Shown: positions 19,776-27,989 of the stretch, piece by piece
Position numbering within the stretch: the first letter of the stretch is position 1
How the letters are laid out: every line of letters begins with the position of its first letter
Assembly: GCF_000980885.2 (NCBI RefSeq)
Contig: NZ_LBDA02000038.1
Coordinates: forward strand, 1 to 64,000
DNA length: 64,000 nucleotides
DNA from: Streptomyces malaysiense
GTDB lineage: Bacteria; Actinomycetota; Actinomycetes; Streptomycetales; Streptomycetaceae
Direction: 5' to 3'
Translations under genes and position numbers: made by a program
The notes under the pieces: model-generated
Databases searched by the model: none
What the model was told of the DNA's origin: nothing
What the model saw: only the letters and a program-made list of their open reading frames with translations

Positions 19776-20915
19776 TCAGGCCGCGCTGTGGTGCGCGAGG
19801 GCGGCGTGCGGATCGGCGCCGTGCGGCAGGTGGTCGGTGTGGACGGTGACGGCGGTCAGCCGGGGCACGGCGTGGATGAGGGCGTGCTCTGCGGCGACTG
19901 CCACCTCGTGGGCGGCGACGACGGTCAGGTGGGGATCGACCACGATGTCGGCCTCGGCGCGTAGGGCGTGCCCGATCCAGCGCATGCGGACCTGGCCGAC
20001 GCCGAGGACACCGTCGACGTCGCGCAGCGAGGTCTCGGCGGCATCGACCAGCTTCGGGTCGACCGAGTCCATCAGGCGCCGGTAGACCTCGCGAGCGGCG
20101 TCCTTGAGCACCATGAGGATCGCGGCGGTGATCAGCAGGCCGACGACCGGGTCGGCCCAGCGCCAGCCGAGCGCGGCGCCACCGGCACCGAGGAGGACGG
20201 CCAGGGAGGTGAAGCCGTCGGTACGAGCGTGCAGGCCGTCGGCGACCAGCGCGGCGGAGCCGATCCTGCGGCCGGTGCGGATGCGGTAACGGGCCACCCA
20301 CTCGTTGCCGATGAAGCCGACCGCGGCGGCGATGGCCACCGCCCACAGGTGCGTGATGCCGCGGGGGCTGAGCAACCGGTCGACCGCTTCGTAGGCGGCC
20401 AGCGCGGAGGAAGCGGTGATCGTGAGCACGATGGCGATGCCGGCCAGGTCCTCGGCCCGGCCATACCCGTAGGTATAGCGGCGGTTCGCAGCCCGGCGGC
20501 CGAGGACGAACGCGATACCGAGAGGGACGGCGGTCAGCGCGTCGGCCGCGTTGTGGATGGTGTCGCCCAGCAGCGCCACAGAGCCGGATATCGCCACGAT
20601 CACCGCCTGGATCACCGTGGTCGCCCCGAGGATGCCCAGGCAAAGCCAGACGGTGCGCATCCCCTCGCGGGAGGTCTCCATCGCGGAGTCGACCTTGTCC
20701 ATCGCCTCATGGCTGTGCGGAGTGACCAGGTGGGCGAGTTGGTGGCGCGTCCGCGCCCACCGCCCGCCTCCGTGAGGATGGTCGTGCCCGTGGCCGTGGT
20801 CACCGTGCTGGTGCCCATGATCGCGGGCGGTCGCGCCGGGCCCTTGGTCGCGGTGGCTGTCGGCGTGCGAGTGCGGATGTCCGTGCGGCTCGTGGCTGTG
20901 GGGCTGCTCGCTCAC
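19776..20915 (-). CDS. Cation diffusion facilitator (zinc/cobalt/nickel-type exporter)
   Basis: Inner-membrane metal/proton antiporter of 379 residues. A long His-rich N-terminus (about 1-50, repeats of HGH/HDH) is likely to bind metal. The six-helix CDF core follows with GDTIHNAADALTAVPLGIAF (HxxxD of helix 2) and ADGLHARTDGFTSLAVL (HxxxD of helix 5). A C-terminal cytoplasmic domain ends VHTDHLPHG. GTG 20915 is chosen because AAAGG lies 8 nt upstream. The gene diverges from an ArsR-type repressor, which probably controls it in response to metal. Confidence 0.93.
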   Translation of the reverse strand: MSEQPHSHEPHGHPHSHADSHRDQGPGATARDHGHQHGDHGHGHDHPHGGGRWARTRHQLAHLVTPHSHEAMDKVDSAMETSREGMRTVWLCLGILGATTVIQAVIVAISGSVALLGDTIHNAADALTAVPLGIAFVLGRRAANRRYTYGYGRAEDLAGIAIVLTITASSALAAYEAVDRLLSPRGITHLWAVAIAAAVGFIGNEWVARYRIRTGRRIGSAALVADGLHARTDGFTSLAVLLGAGGAALGWRWADPVVGLLITAAILMVLKDAAREVYRRLMDSVDPKLVDAAETSLRDVDGVLGVGQVRMRWIGHALRAEADIVVDPHLTVVAAHEVAVAAEHALIHAVPRLTAVTVHTDHLPHGADPHAALAHHSAA

Positions 20916-20953
20916 GGGGGGCACCTTTCACGGCGGCGGGCTGGTGGTGGATG

Positions 20954-20998
20954 TGGACTTCAGTACTGTCGAACCCCATTATGTGCGTATGAACGCAC
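20954..20998 (+). promoter_or_regulatory. Likely leaderless promoter and operator of the ArsR gene
   Basis: TGGACT (20954-20959) and CATTAT (20977-20982) are 17 bp apart, which would place transcription start at about 20989, the A of an in-frame ATG. The palindrome GTGCGT-ATGA-ACGCAC (20983-20998) covers that start. Confidence 0.5.
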
Positions 20999-21345
20999 GC
21001 ATGCATCTACCAGGTGCGCACGACTCGCACCAGCCGGCGGAGGGTGAACGCATCGCTGTGGCGGTGGAGGTTCTCGGTCTGCTCGCCGACCGCACGCGTC
21101 TGGCCCTGCTGCGGCGGCTCGGCGAGGGAGAGGCCGATGTCACGACCCTGACCGCAGCGACCGGTGCGACGCGGACCTCGGTCAGCCAGCATCTGGCCCG
21201 GCTGCGCCTGTCCGGGCTCGTCACCACGCGCAAGGAGGGGCGCCGGGTCGTCTACGGCCTGCGCCACGGACACCTGCGCCGTCTGGTTGATGAGGCGCTG
21301 AACGTCGCCGACCACCAGATCGGCCACCTGCCGCCCCACGACTGA
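20989..21345 (+). CDS. ArsR/SmtB-family metal-responsive repressor
   Basis: Winged-helix repressor of 118 residues. It has LADRTRLALLRRLGEGEADVTTL, then the recognition helix TRTSVSQHLARLRLSGLV and the wing RKEGRRVVYGL. His residues at both ends (HLPGAHDSH at the start, the C-terminal DHQIGHLPPHD) suggest a zinc/nickel-type site rather than a Cys-based arsenic site. ATG 20989 coincides with the predicted transcription start. A longer frame from 20944 is possible but would run through the promoter. It is divergent from the CDF exporter. Confidence 0.9.
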   Translation: MNARMHLPGAHDSHQPAEGERIAVAVEVLGLLADRTRLALLRRLGEGEADVTTLTAATGATRTSVSQHLARLRLSGLVTTRKEGRRVVYGLRHGHLRRLVDEALNVADHQIGHLPPHD

Positions 21346-21399
21346 CGCCCCACTTCGCAGGGGATACCGGCCGGTGACGTGGTCAGCGGATCGGGCGGG

Positions 21400-21831
21400 T
21401 CACGGTTCGACGGTTTGGCGGATGCGGCGGGAAGGGGTGAAGGCGTGCAGGTCGAGGACGCCGGGCGGGTCGGCAAGTCCCGGCCCGCCGGCCTGGACCC
21501 AGGCCGCTATGTCGTCTGCGGCGTCGCGGTCGTTGACCAGGCCGGGCCGGACGGGCCGTCCGCCGGCCGCGCGGCCGGCGGCGGAGGGCTGGATGACGAC
21601 GAACGCGTGTTCGCAGGCGTCCAGGCAGCCGGTGACGCGCACCTGTGCGATCTGTGCGAGGGATGAGCGGAGCTGGTCGAGCCGGGCGGCGTGGTCCGGG
21701 CCGGGGATTTTGGCCGTGCCGCAGCAGCAGCCGCGGCAGACGGTGACCGTACTGCGGGCCGCCCCAGGGTTGGCGGGGGCGGCTTTGCGGCTGCGGCGGC
21801 TCACGGGCCGTTCCCGCTGCGGGCGCGGCAC
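21400..21831 (-). CDS. Thioredoxin-like [2Fe-2S] ferredoxin domain protein
   Basis: Protein of 143 residues with VCRGCCCGT near residue 32 and VTGCLDACEHAFVVIQPS near residue 66. These Cys positions match thioredoxin-like 2Fe-2S ferredoxins. The C-terminal part has the DIAAWVQAGGPG pattern seen in Streptomyces members. It starts at GTG 21831, directly at the broken end of a P-type ATPase gene. Its electron partner is unknown. Confidence 0.8.
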   Translation of the reverse strand: MPRPQRERPVSRRSRKAAPANPGAARSTVTVCRGCCCGTAKIPGPDHAARLDQLRSSLAQIAQVRVTGCLDACEHAFVVIQPSAAGRAAGGRPVRPGLVNDRDAADDIAAWVQAGGPGLADPPGVLDLHAFTPSRRIRQTVEP

Positions 21832-22255
21832 CAGGCGGCGTCGGCCGGCAGGCGCGGGCCGGCAGGCGCGGGCCGTTCAGGCCGACGATGACGGTGGAGC
21901 CCTCGCGCCCGGCAACACCGAGGGGCAGCGGCAGGGTGCCGGCCAGGTCCCAGATGAGCAGACCGGTGACGAAGACCGCGGCGATGACGAGGTTCTGCAC
22001 CACCAGGCGCCGGGCGCGACGCGAGAGCGCGACGACGGTGGGGATGGTGGCGAGTTCGTCGCGGACCACGACGACGTCGGCGGTCTCCAGGGCGAGGTCG
22101 GATCCGGCCCGGCCCATGGCGATGCCGGTGTGGGCGGCGGCGAGGGCGGGGGCGTCGTTGACGCCGTCGCCCACCACCAGCACCTTGTGCCCGGCCTGCC
22201 GCAGTTCCTTCACGGCGGTGACCTTGTCCTGCGGGAGCAGTCCCGCGCGGACGTC
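21832..22255 (-). pseudogene. Heavy-metal P-type ATPase (CadA/ZntA-like), C-terminal remnant
   Basis: The minus-strand frame reads AGLLPQDKVTAVKELRQAGHKVLVVGDGVNDAPALAAAHTGIAMG, then ADVVVVRDEL and a final helix ending EGSTVIVGLNG. This is the hinge and last membrane part of a P1B ATPase. The first 450 or more residues, including metal-binding and phosphorylation sites, are gone, and the end runs into the ferredoxin gene in a shifted frame. The stretch from 22256 to 22385 shows only a short frame (start about 22353) that I cannot identify. Confidence 0.85.
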
Positions 22256-22385
22256 GGGCCGAGCACCCCTTCGACATCAAGGAGCTCGATCCCGCCGGCC
22301 TCCGCCGCCGACGCGACACCCGGCAAGGGAAGGTGAACCTTGCGAAACACCGCCATGAACACCCTTCGCCTCCGCCATCAGATTT

Positions 22386-22396
22386 TACAAGATGTA
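22386..22396. promoter_or_regulatory. TACA-N3-TGTA site A (BlaI/MecI-like) upstream of uppP
   Basis: TACAAGATGTA, followed by GTAG, lies 80 bp before the uppP start in an AT-rich patch. A closely similar site lies at 27176-27186. Confidence 0.5.
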
Positions 22397-22476
22397 GTAG
22401 CTTCCGGATGGGGTCGGAGCCGCCGCGAGCGTTTTCCGAAGCCTGACTTTCCCGTATTCCGAGTCGAAGGCCCTCC

Positions 22477-23397
22477 ATGTCCGTCCTGACCTATCCCGAA
22501 GCCGTGGGCGTCGGCCTGCTGCAAGGCGTCACCGAGCTGTTCCCCGTCTCCAGCCTGGGGCACAGCATCCTGATACCCGCGCTGCTCGGCGGGCACTGGA
22601 AGCACGACCTGGACGTGTCCGCCGACGGGTCCCTCTACCTCAACGAGCTGGTCGGCCTGCACCTGGCCACCGCACTCGCGCTCGTCGTCTACTTCCGGCG
22701 GGACTGGATCCGCGTGATCCGGGGCCTCACAACCTCGATCACCCAGCGCCGCATCCAGACCGTGGACCAGAAGCTCGCCTGGCTGATCATCACGGCCTGT
22801 ATCCCGGTGGGCGTCGCCGGCATCGCGCTCGACAAAGTCTTCCGTACGACGCTCGGACGACCCGTCCCCACCGCGATCTTCCTGGCTCTCAACGGCATCG
22901 TCCTCTTCGTCACCGAACAGCTGCGGCGCGGCGGGACGGGCCACAGACGGGCCGGGGCCGCCGTCACCCCCGACGAGGAGCATCTGCCGGCGGACGAGCA
23001 GTCCGACCTGCGGATCACGCGGATGACCATCCGCCAGGCCGTGACGATCGGCGCGGCCCAGATCCTCGCCCTGCTGCCCGGCATCAGCCGCTCCGGCTCC
23101 ACCATCAGCGCGGGCATCTTCAAGGGCCTCAACCATGAGGACTCCGCCCGCTTCGCGTTCCTGCTCGCCACCCCCGTGATCGGCGGAGCCGCGATGCTCA
23201 AGCTGCCCCCACTGCTCGGTTCCGGGGGCAACGGTCTGCGCGGACCTCTGCTGGCGGGCAGCGTCGCCGCCTTCGTCGCGGCCTACCTCGCGACCCGCTA
23301 TCTGGTCCGGTACTTCGAGAACCGCACCCTCATCCCGTTCGCCGTCTACTGCACCCTGGCCGGGCTCGGCAGCCTCGCCTACTTCACCATCGGCTGA
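22477..23397 (+). CDS. uppP: Undecaprenyl-diphosphate phosphatase
   Basis: Integral membrane enzyme of 306 residues that recycles undecaprenyl diphosphate for cell-wall synthesis and can give bacitracin resistance. Motifs are the N-terminal QGVTELFPVSSLGHSIL (Glu-rich consensus, about 15-32) and the PGISRSGSTI loop. The family's eight-helix pattern is present. It has a longer loop between about residues 155-175 than usual. It is a second-type uppP in an accessory region with two PAP2 phosphatases nearby, and may be induced through site A. Confidence 0.93.
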   Translation: MSVLTYPEAVGVGLLQGVTELFPVSSLGHSILIPALLGGHWKHDLDVSADGSLYLNELVGLHLATALALVVYFRRDWIRVIRGLTTSITQRRIQTVDQKLAWLIITACIPVGVAGIALDKVFRTTLGRPVPTAIFLALNGIVLFVTEQLRRGGTGHRRAGAAVTPDEEHLPADEQSDLRITRMTIRQAVTIGAAQILALLPGISRSGSTISAGIFKGLNHEDSARFAFLLATPVIGGAAMLKLPPLLGSGGNGLRGPLLAGSVAAFVAAYLATRYLVRYFENRTLIPFAVYCTLAGLGSLAYFTIG

Positions 23398-23733
23398 ACG
23401 GACACCCTCTCACGCACACCAGGGCCGCACCCGCCGGACCGTCACGCCGGCTCGGGCAGCCGACGAGCCCGCCCGCCGTCGCATGGGCCGCGCCGCCCGC
23501 CGGGCAGCCCACCGCTACGACCCGCTACGACCCCGAGCGCATCGTCGACACCTACGAAGAGCTGTTCACCGAGCCGGCCGCCTCCCGGAACTCCCGGGTC
23601 TGGCAACGCACCAAGTCCCGCTGGCACGGCCTGGCCGCACGAACGCTGCGCCGACCGGGGCACCGCCCGCATCTCCGCCCGGGCCGGCGCACGCCTTCGG
23701 CGCTCACCCGCGTCGTGCGATGTGACGCCTGCT
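23398..23733. other. Gap between uppP and chrB, with a possible gene tail
   Basis: One plus-strand frame reads YDPERIVDTYEELFTEPAASRNSRVWQRTKSRWHGL. This looks like the C-terminal end of a glycosyltransferase-type protein without any upstream part. Nothing else was seen. Confidence 0.3.
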
Positions 23734-23747
23734 ACCTTTCGAAAGGT
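23734..23747. promoter_or_regulatory. 14-bp perfect palindrome before chrB
   Basis: ACCTTTCGAAAGGT lies 17 bp before the GTG of the chrB-like gene, so it may be an autoregulatory operator. Its right arm also provides the purine-rich AAAGGTGG. Confidence 0.45.
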
Positions 23748-23763
23748 GGCAAATGCTGAACCC

Positions 23764-24308
23764 GTGAGCCGCTGGCTCGTCCTTCTGATCAGACTTCCCG
23801 CACAGCCGTCACGGCACCGGGTGGGCGTCTGGCGGGAGCTGCGCAGGATCGGCGCCCTCTCGCTCGGCCAGGGGACCCGGGCCGTACCGGACGTGCCGGT
23901 CTTCACCGACGGCATCGCGCGGGCGGTCTCGCTGACCGAGCAGGCCGACGGCCAGGTCGTGACGCCAACGCCTCCGGGCATGGCCCCCGGAACGCCGTGC
24001 GTCTGCAGGAGATGTTCGATGCCGCCCGTTCCGCGGACTGGGCGGAGTTCGTGGCCGACTGCGGCAGGTTCGAGGCGGAGATCGCCAACGAGATCCGCGT
24101 CGCCAAGTTCACGCTTGCCGAACTGGAGGAGGAGCAGTCACTGGAGCGGCTGCGGCGCCGGCACCGCGACCTGACGGCACGCGACGTGTTCGGCACCCCG
24201 GAGGCGGCCGAGGCCGGCCGACGGCTCAAGCTGTGCGCGGCCGTCTGCGAGGAGTACGCCGAGCCCATCTTCGCCGCCCTGCACCAGGCCCCGGAGACGG
24301 AACAGTGA
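23764..24308 (+). pseudogene. Chromate-resistance protein ChrB-like, frameshifted
   Basis: The first frame reads SRWLVLLIRLPAQPSRHRVGVWRELRRIGALSLGQGTRAVPD, and the family similarity continues only in another frame. That second frame carries DANASGHGPRNAVRLQEMFDAARSADW and runs to the end. The join at about 23958-23962 (GTCGTGACGCC) lacks one base compared with the expected GTGGAC. Either this is a genuine one-base deletion or an assembly error. The stop overlaps the start of the MFS gene (GTGA), so a frameshift could also reduce its coupled translation. Confidence 0.75.
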
Positions 24309-25483
24309 GCACCGCATCGACAGGGCAGGCGGCTCCGGCCCGGCACATGTGGCCGTTGTACGCCGCCGGCTTCACCACCGCCTTCGGCGCGCACGGGATC
24401 GCCGCCAACCTCGGCGGCCACACCAGGGGCGCGGTCACCTCGCTGCTGGTCCTCGGCGGTCTGCTCGCCCTGTACGACGGTGCCGAAGTGCTGCTCAAGC
24501 CGGTGTTCGGGACGCTCGCCGACCGTATCGGCGCGCGCCCGGTGCTGCTCGGCGGGCTCGTGGCCTTCGCCGCCGCGTCCGCCCTGTACGTCGTCGCCGA
24601 CAGTCCCGGCTGGCTGTGGGCCGCCCGCCTCGGGCAGGGTGCGGCGGCGTCCGCCTTCTCCCCGTCGGCCTCCGCACTGGTCGCCCGGCTCAACCCGGCC
24701 GCCAAACACGGCCGGGCTTTTGGCAGTTACGGCTTCTACAAGTCGATCGGCTACACCCTCGGCCCCCTTCTCGGCGGTGTCCTGGTGTGGGCCGGGGGCC
24801 TGTGGCTGCTGTTCGCCGTCCTCGCCATGCTGGGCGCCGTGGTCGCCGTATGCGCCGCCCTCGCCGTCCCTGTCGTACCACCGCTGCCCAAGGCCCGGCA
24901 GACGGTGCTGGATCTCGCCCGGCGGCTGGCCGACCCGGCGTTCCTCGCCCCCACCGCGGCGCTCGCCGCGGCGACGGCCGCCCTGTCGGTCGGGGTGGGC
25001 TTCCTGCCTGTGTCCGGGCGGGCGGCGGGCCTGGGTACGGTCACCACCGGCGCTGCCGTGTCTGTGCTGGCCGCCTGCGCGGCCGTGGTCCAGCCGCAGG
25101 CCGGACGCGCACTGGACCGGGGGCGGCTCACGACCCGTACGGGCATCACGGCGGGACTGCTGCTCACCGCTGCCGGAATGGGGTTCGCCACGCTGCCGGG
25201 CCTCACGGGGATCCTCCTGGGCGCCGCCCTGATCGGAGCCGGAACCGGCCTGATCACCCCGCTCGGCTTCGCCGCCCTCGCCGTCGGCACCCCCGCCGAA
25301 CGGCTCGGGCAGACCATGGGCGCCGCCGAGCTCGGCCGTGAACTCGGCGACGCGGGCGGGCCGTTGCTCGTCGCGACGGTCGCCTCCCTGACCACCCTCA
25401 CCCACGGCTACGCCGTACTCGGTGTCCTCCTCGCTCTCGGTCCGCTCCTCAGCGCCGTACGGCGCCGCCCCGCCGGGGGGTGA
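24305..25483 (+). CDS. MFS transporter coupled to chrB
   Basis: Major facilitator of 392 residues with twelve hydrophobic segments. The loop 2-3 motif GTLADRIGARPVLLGG is the MFS signature. The paired chrB-MFS arrangement with a 4-bp overlap recurs in Streptomyces and suggests export of an oxyanion or drug. Chromate is only a guess from the neighbour. Confidence 0.88.
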   Translation: MSTASTGQAAPARHMWPLYAAGFTTAFGAHGIAANLGGHTRGAVTSLLVLGGLLALYDGAEVLLKPVFGTLADRIGARPVLLGGLVAFAAASALYVVADSPGWLWAARLGQGAAASAFSPSASALVARLNPAAKHGRAFGSYGFYKSIGYTLGPLLGGVLVWAGGLWLLFAVLAMLGAVVAVCAALAVPVVPPLPKARQTVLDLARRLADPAFLAPTAALAAATAALSVGVGFLPVSGRAAGLGTVTTGAAVSVLAACAAVVQPQAGRALDRGRLTTRTGITAGLLLTAAGMGFATLPGLTGILLGAALIGAGTGLITPLGFAALAVGTPAERLGQTMGAAELGRELGDAGGPLLVATVASLTTLTHGYAVLGVLLALGPLLSAVRRRPAGG

Positions 25484-25522
25484 ACCCCGCACAGTGGACG
25501 GCGCCGGGTGCGACGGCGGGTG

Positions 25523-26374
25523 TCAGCGGCCGCTGACGGCGAGTTCGTAGTCGCCGGCCAGGTCGCCCAGAAGGGTGCCGGCGGTGATGTCGCTGGGGAC
25601 GTGGCCGGCCATGTAGAGGCGGGAGTAGAGGACCTCGTCCTGCATCCACCGGTAGTCCGCGGCCCGGTGCGGGGAGAGGGCGGTGAGGTAGATGACGGCG
25701 GCGGACCGGGCGGCGTGGCTGGAGGGGTAGGAGTACGGGCCCTTGGCTCCGGGCTTGATGTGCTTGTCCGGGCGCAGGGTGGTGTCCAGGACGTAGGGGG
25801 CGGGCTGCTTGTCCTTGGCGGCCACCTGGTCGCTGATGGTCTTGGCCAGCTTCAGCGCCGCCTTGAGCTCTGCCTTCTCGGCCGTGCCCTGCGCGGCGGG
25901 GACCATGTCGCGCTGGTCCTGGAGGTAGAGCTTCCAGATGTCCTTCTTGCCGTGCAGTTCCAGCCAGGTGGCGGCCTTCTTACCCGCCGCCGTGCGGGTC
26001 TTGGCGAGCTGCTGGACCTGGTGGAGTTCGGCGGTGCGCTGCGCTGCCGCGGGCGGGGCGGGGATCTGCTGGGCGGCCCAGGCGGCGAACGCCTTGTCGT
26101 CGCGGGTGGTGCCGTGTGCCCTCTTCCACTGGGCGAAGAGGGCGTCGGCCCTTGCGCGCTGGTCGTCCGCCTTCTTACCGATGGCGGCGATCTGGGCGTC
26201 GCTGAAGAGTGTGGGCGGCGGATCCTGCTTGATCTTGTCCGTCGCGCCGGGCTTCTTCTTCGAGGAGGCGGCCGGCGTGATCAGCTGCGGTCGTAGCGCG
26301 CCGACGGCGATGGCCGCGACGGCGAGCAGCGCGATCAGGGCGTACGGCCATTTGATACCGCGCAGGACGTTCAT
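25523..26374 (-). CDS. PAP2-superfamily phosphatase, membrane-anchored
   Basis: Protein of 283 residues. A signal-anchor helix (about 10-28) is followed by a Lys/Gln-rich helical region (about 40-190) and a C-terminal PAP2 domain. The domain has YSYPSSHAARSAAVIYL (PSGH-like motif) and LYSRLYMAGHVPSDITAGTLLG (SR-x5-H-x3-D motif). The arrangement resembles vanadium haloperoxidase-like acid phosphatases acting outside the membrane. The ATG overlaps the VTC-domain gene stop by 4 bp. Confidence 0.88.
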   Translation of the reverse strand: MNVLRGIKWPYALIALLAVAAIAVGALRPQLITPAASSKKKPGATDKIKQDPPPTLFSDAQIAAIGKKADDQRARADALFAQWKRAHGTTRDDKAFAAWAAQQIPAPPAAAQRTAELHQVQQLAKTRTAAGKKAATWLELHGKKDIWKLYLQDQRDMVPAAQGTAEKAELKAALKLAKTISDQVAAKDKQPAPYVLDTTLRPDKHIKPGAKGPYSYPSSHAARSAAVIYLTALSPHRAADYRWMQDEVLYSRLYMAGHVPSDITAGTLLGDLAGDYELAVSGR

Positions 26375-27111
26375 GCGGCGGGGATCCTTTCGGCGGGGAG
26401 CGGTGCGGGGTTCACCGCGGTGGTGAAGTGTGCGCGGGCGAGCCGGCGCACGTCGTTGTCGGGCAGGCCCGGGGTGAGCAGGGACTGGCCGACGATGTAC
26501 TTGCTGAGCGAGACCGGCCGGACACCCATGCCGAGCAGCAGCCGGTCGGCGGGGGCAGGCCGCGTTCCGCCCCTGGTCTCGATCAGGACGTGTCCGGGGT
26601 CGAGCGCGGCGGTGCGGTGGCCGCTGAGGACGCCGTCGAGGGTGACCCGGCTGCCACCGTCGAGGTCGGCGAGGGCGGCACGGACGTAGCGGACCTCGGC
26701 GGCGGCGGACAGTTCCTTGGCCATGACGGGGACACCGGCCCGTTCCAGCATCTCGTCGACGAACCGGGCCGCACGCTCGGTGAGGTCCCCGTACCCGGTG
26801 GCCGGGACCTTCAGGGCGTGCTTGAGCGTGGCGCCGCGACCGTCCTTGGTCTTGGCCTCGACCCGGCACAGGCCGTCCTCGGCGTACAGGCGGGTACGGA
26901 CCTTCCAGCGGCGGCGCCGCTGGACGTGGGCCCGCCAGGCGCCGAGCTGCTCGGTGTCGAAGTACATGCTGAGGTAGCTCGTCGTACGGCGCCCGCCGAG
27001 ATCGAGGACATGGTGGCTGTCGGCCAGGTGGGCGACGAGACGGCGGGCCCGGTCGAGAGGGTCCAGGTACTTGCGGTCCACCCGGTGCTGGAGCGCCGCT
27101 GCCGCGTCCAC
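26371..27111 (-). CDS. VTC-domain (polyphosphate polymerase-type) protein
   Basis: Protein of about 246 residues. It carries the VTC/CYTH tunnel motifs HRVDRKYL, TTSYLSMYFDT, RRRRRWKVRTRLY and VEAKTKDGRG, with KYIVGQSLL near the C-terminus. Homologous bacterial proteins often sit with PAP2 genes, as here. GTG 27111 is the only in-frame start, yet family-like sequence (ATLAEVDAAAALQ) continues upstream of it to a TAG at about 27175. An ATG at 27170 is in another frame, so the 5' end may carry a frameshift. Confidence 0.8.
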   Translation of the reverse strand: MDAAAALQHRVDRKYLDPLDRARRLVAHLADSHHVLDLGGRRTTSYLSMYFDTEQLGAWRAHVQRRRRWKVRTRLYAEDGLCRVEAKTKDGRGATLKHALKVPATGYGDLTERAARFVDEMLERAGVPVMAKELSAAAEVRYVRAALADLDGGSRVTLDGVLSGHRTAALDPGHVLIETRGGTRPAPADRLLLGMGVRPVSLSKYIVGQSLLTPGLPDNDVRRLARAHFTTAVNPAPLPAERIPAA

Positions 27112-27175
27112 CTCGGCGAGTGTCGCACCGCGCGCTCCCCCACCGAACCGTCGGGCCGACCCACAGCCATGCTTC

Positions 27176-27186
27176 TACAACATGTA
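27176..27186. promoter_or_regulatory. TACA-N3-TGTA site B between VTC and PAP2 genes
   Basis: CTACA-ACA-TGTAG is a perfect dyad (27175-27187) followed by TAG, located between divergent VTC (minus) and PAP2 (plus) genes. It shares 15 of the 16 bases surrounding site A except for the central triplet and first base. Confidence 0.5.
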
Positions 27187-27312
27187 GTAGATTAGCGAGA
27201 AGGCCACCACTGATTCACCGCGAAGTCATCAGCATGCCATCGCGGGCGTGGGGATGACCGGCGGCGCCGGGCCGTTCCGCGCCGCCTCCTGCTGACACGG
27301 AAGGACCTGCCC

Positions 27313-27963
27313 ATGACCGAGGCCGCCACCGCGCAACTGGCCTTCGACGGATCCGGCGTCGACGGCTCGCTGTTCACCGCCGTCACCGACTTCGCCCGCG
27401 ACACCAAGTGGCTGAACACCCCCTTGGAGCTGTGGACCAACCTCGGTCTGGGCGTCTTCGCGGTGCTCATGGTGCTGGGCTGGTGGAACGCGCGCCGCCG
27501 CGGCACACGGGAGACGACGGTCGCACTGGCCGCGCCGGTCGCCGTCGTGGCCGCCTTCGCCGCCGCCGAGGTGGTCAAGAAGATCGTCGGCGAGGTACGG
27601 CCCTGCCGGTCGATGCCCCACGCCTACATCGTCGACGCCTGCCCCGCGCCCTCCGACTACGCCTTCCCCAGCGGCCACACCACCGTCGCCGCCGCGACCG
27701 TGGCCGCCCTGTTCCTGCTCGACCGCCGCCTGAGCGCCATCACGGCCCTGTTCGCCGTGGTGGAGGGCTTCACCCGGGTCTACGTCGGCGCCCACTACCC
27801 CCACGACGTCCTCGGCTCCACGCTCCTCGCCCTCCCGGTCGCCTACCTCACGAGCCTCGCCCTGCGCCGCTGGGCCACCCCGCTGGTCGCATCCCTGAGC
27901 ACCGGCGCCCTGCGCCCGCTGCTGGCCGGCGAACCCGTAGCCGCCCCGAAGCACGCCCGGTAA
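27313..27963 (+). CDS. PAP2-family lipid phosphatase
   Basis: Polytopic phosphatase of 216 residues with the three PAP2 motifs KIVGEVRPC, FPSGHTT and RVYVGAHYPHDVLGS. It probably dephosphorylates undecaprenyl diphosphate or a phospholipid at the outer face of the membrane. Together with uppP and the PAP2/VTC pair it forms a block flanked by the two TACA-N3-TGTA sites. Confidence 0.92.
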   Translation: MTEAATAQLAFDGSGVDGSLFTAVTDFARDTKWLNTPLELWTNLGLGVFAVLMVLGWWNARRRGTRETTVALAAPVAVVAAFAAAEVVKKIVGEVRPCRSMPHAYIVDACPAPSDYAFPSGHTTVAAATVAALFLLDRRLSAITALFAVVEGFTRVYVGAHYPHDVLGSTLLALPVAYLTSLALRRWATPLVASLSTGALRPLLAGEPVAAPKHAR

Positions 27964-27989
27964 ACCTCTGCCGCATCCGACCACTGTCA

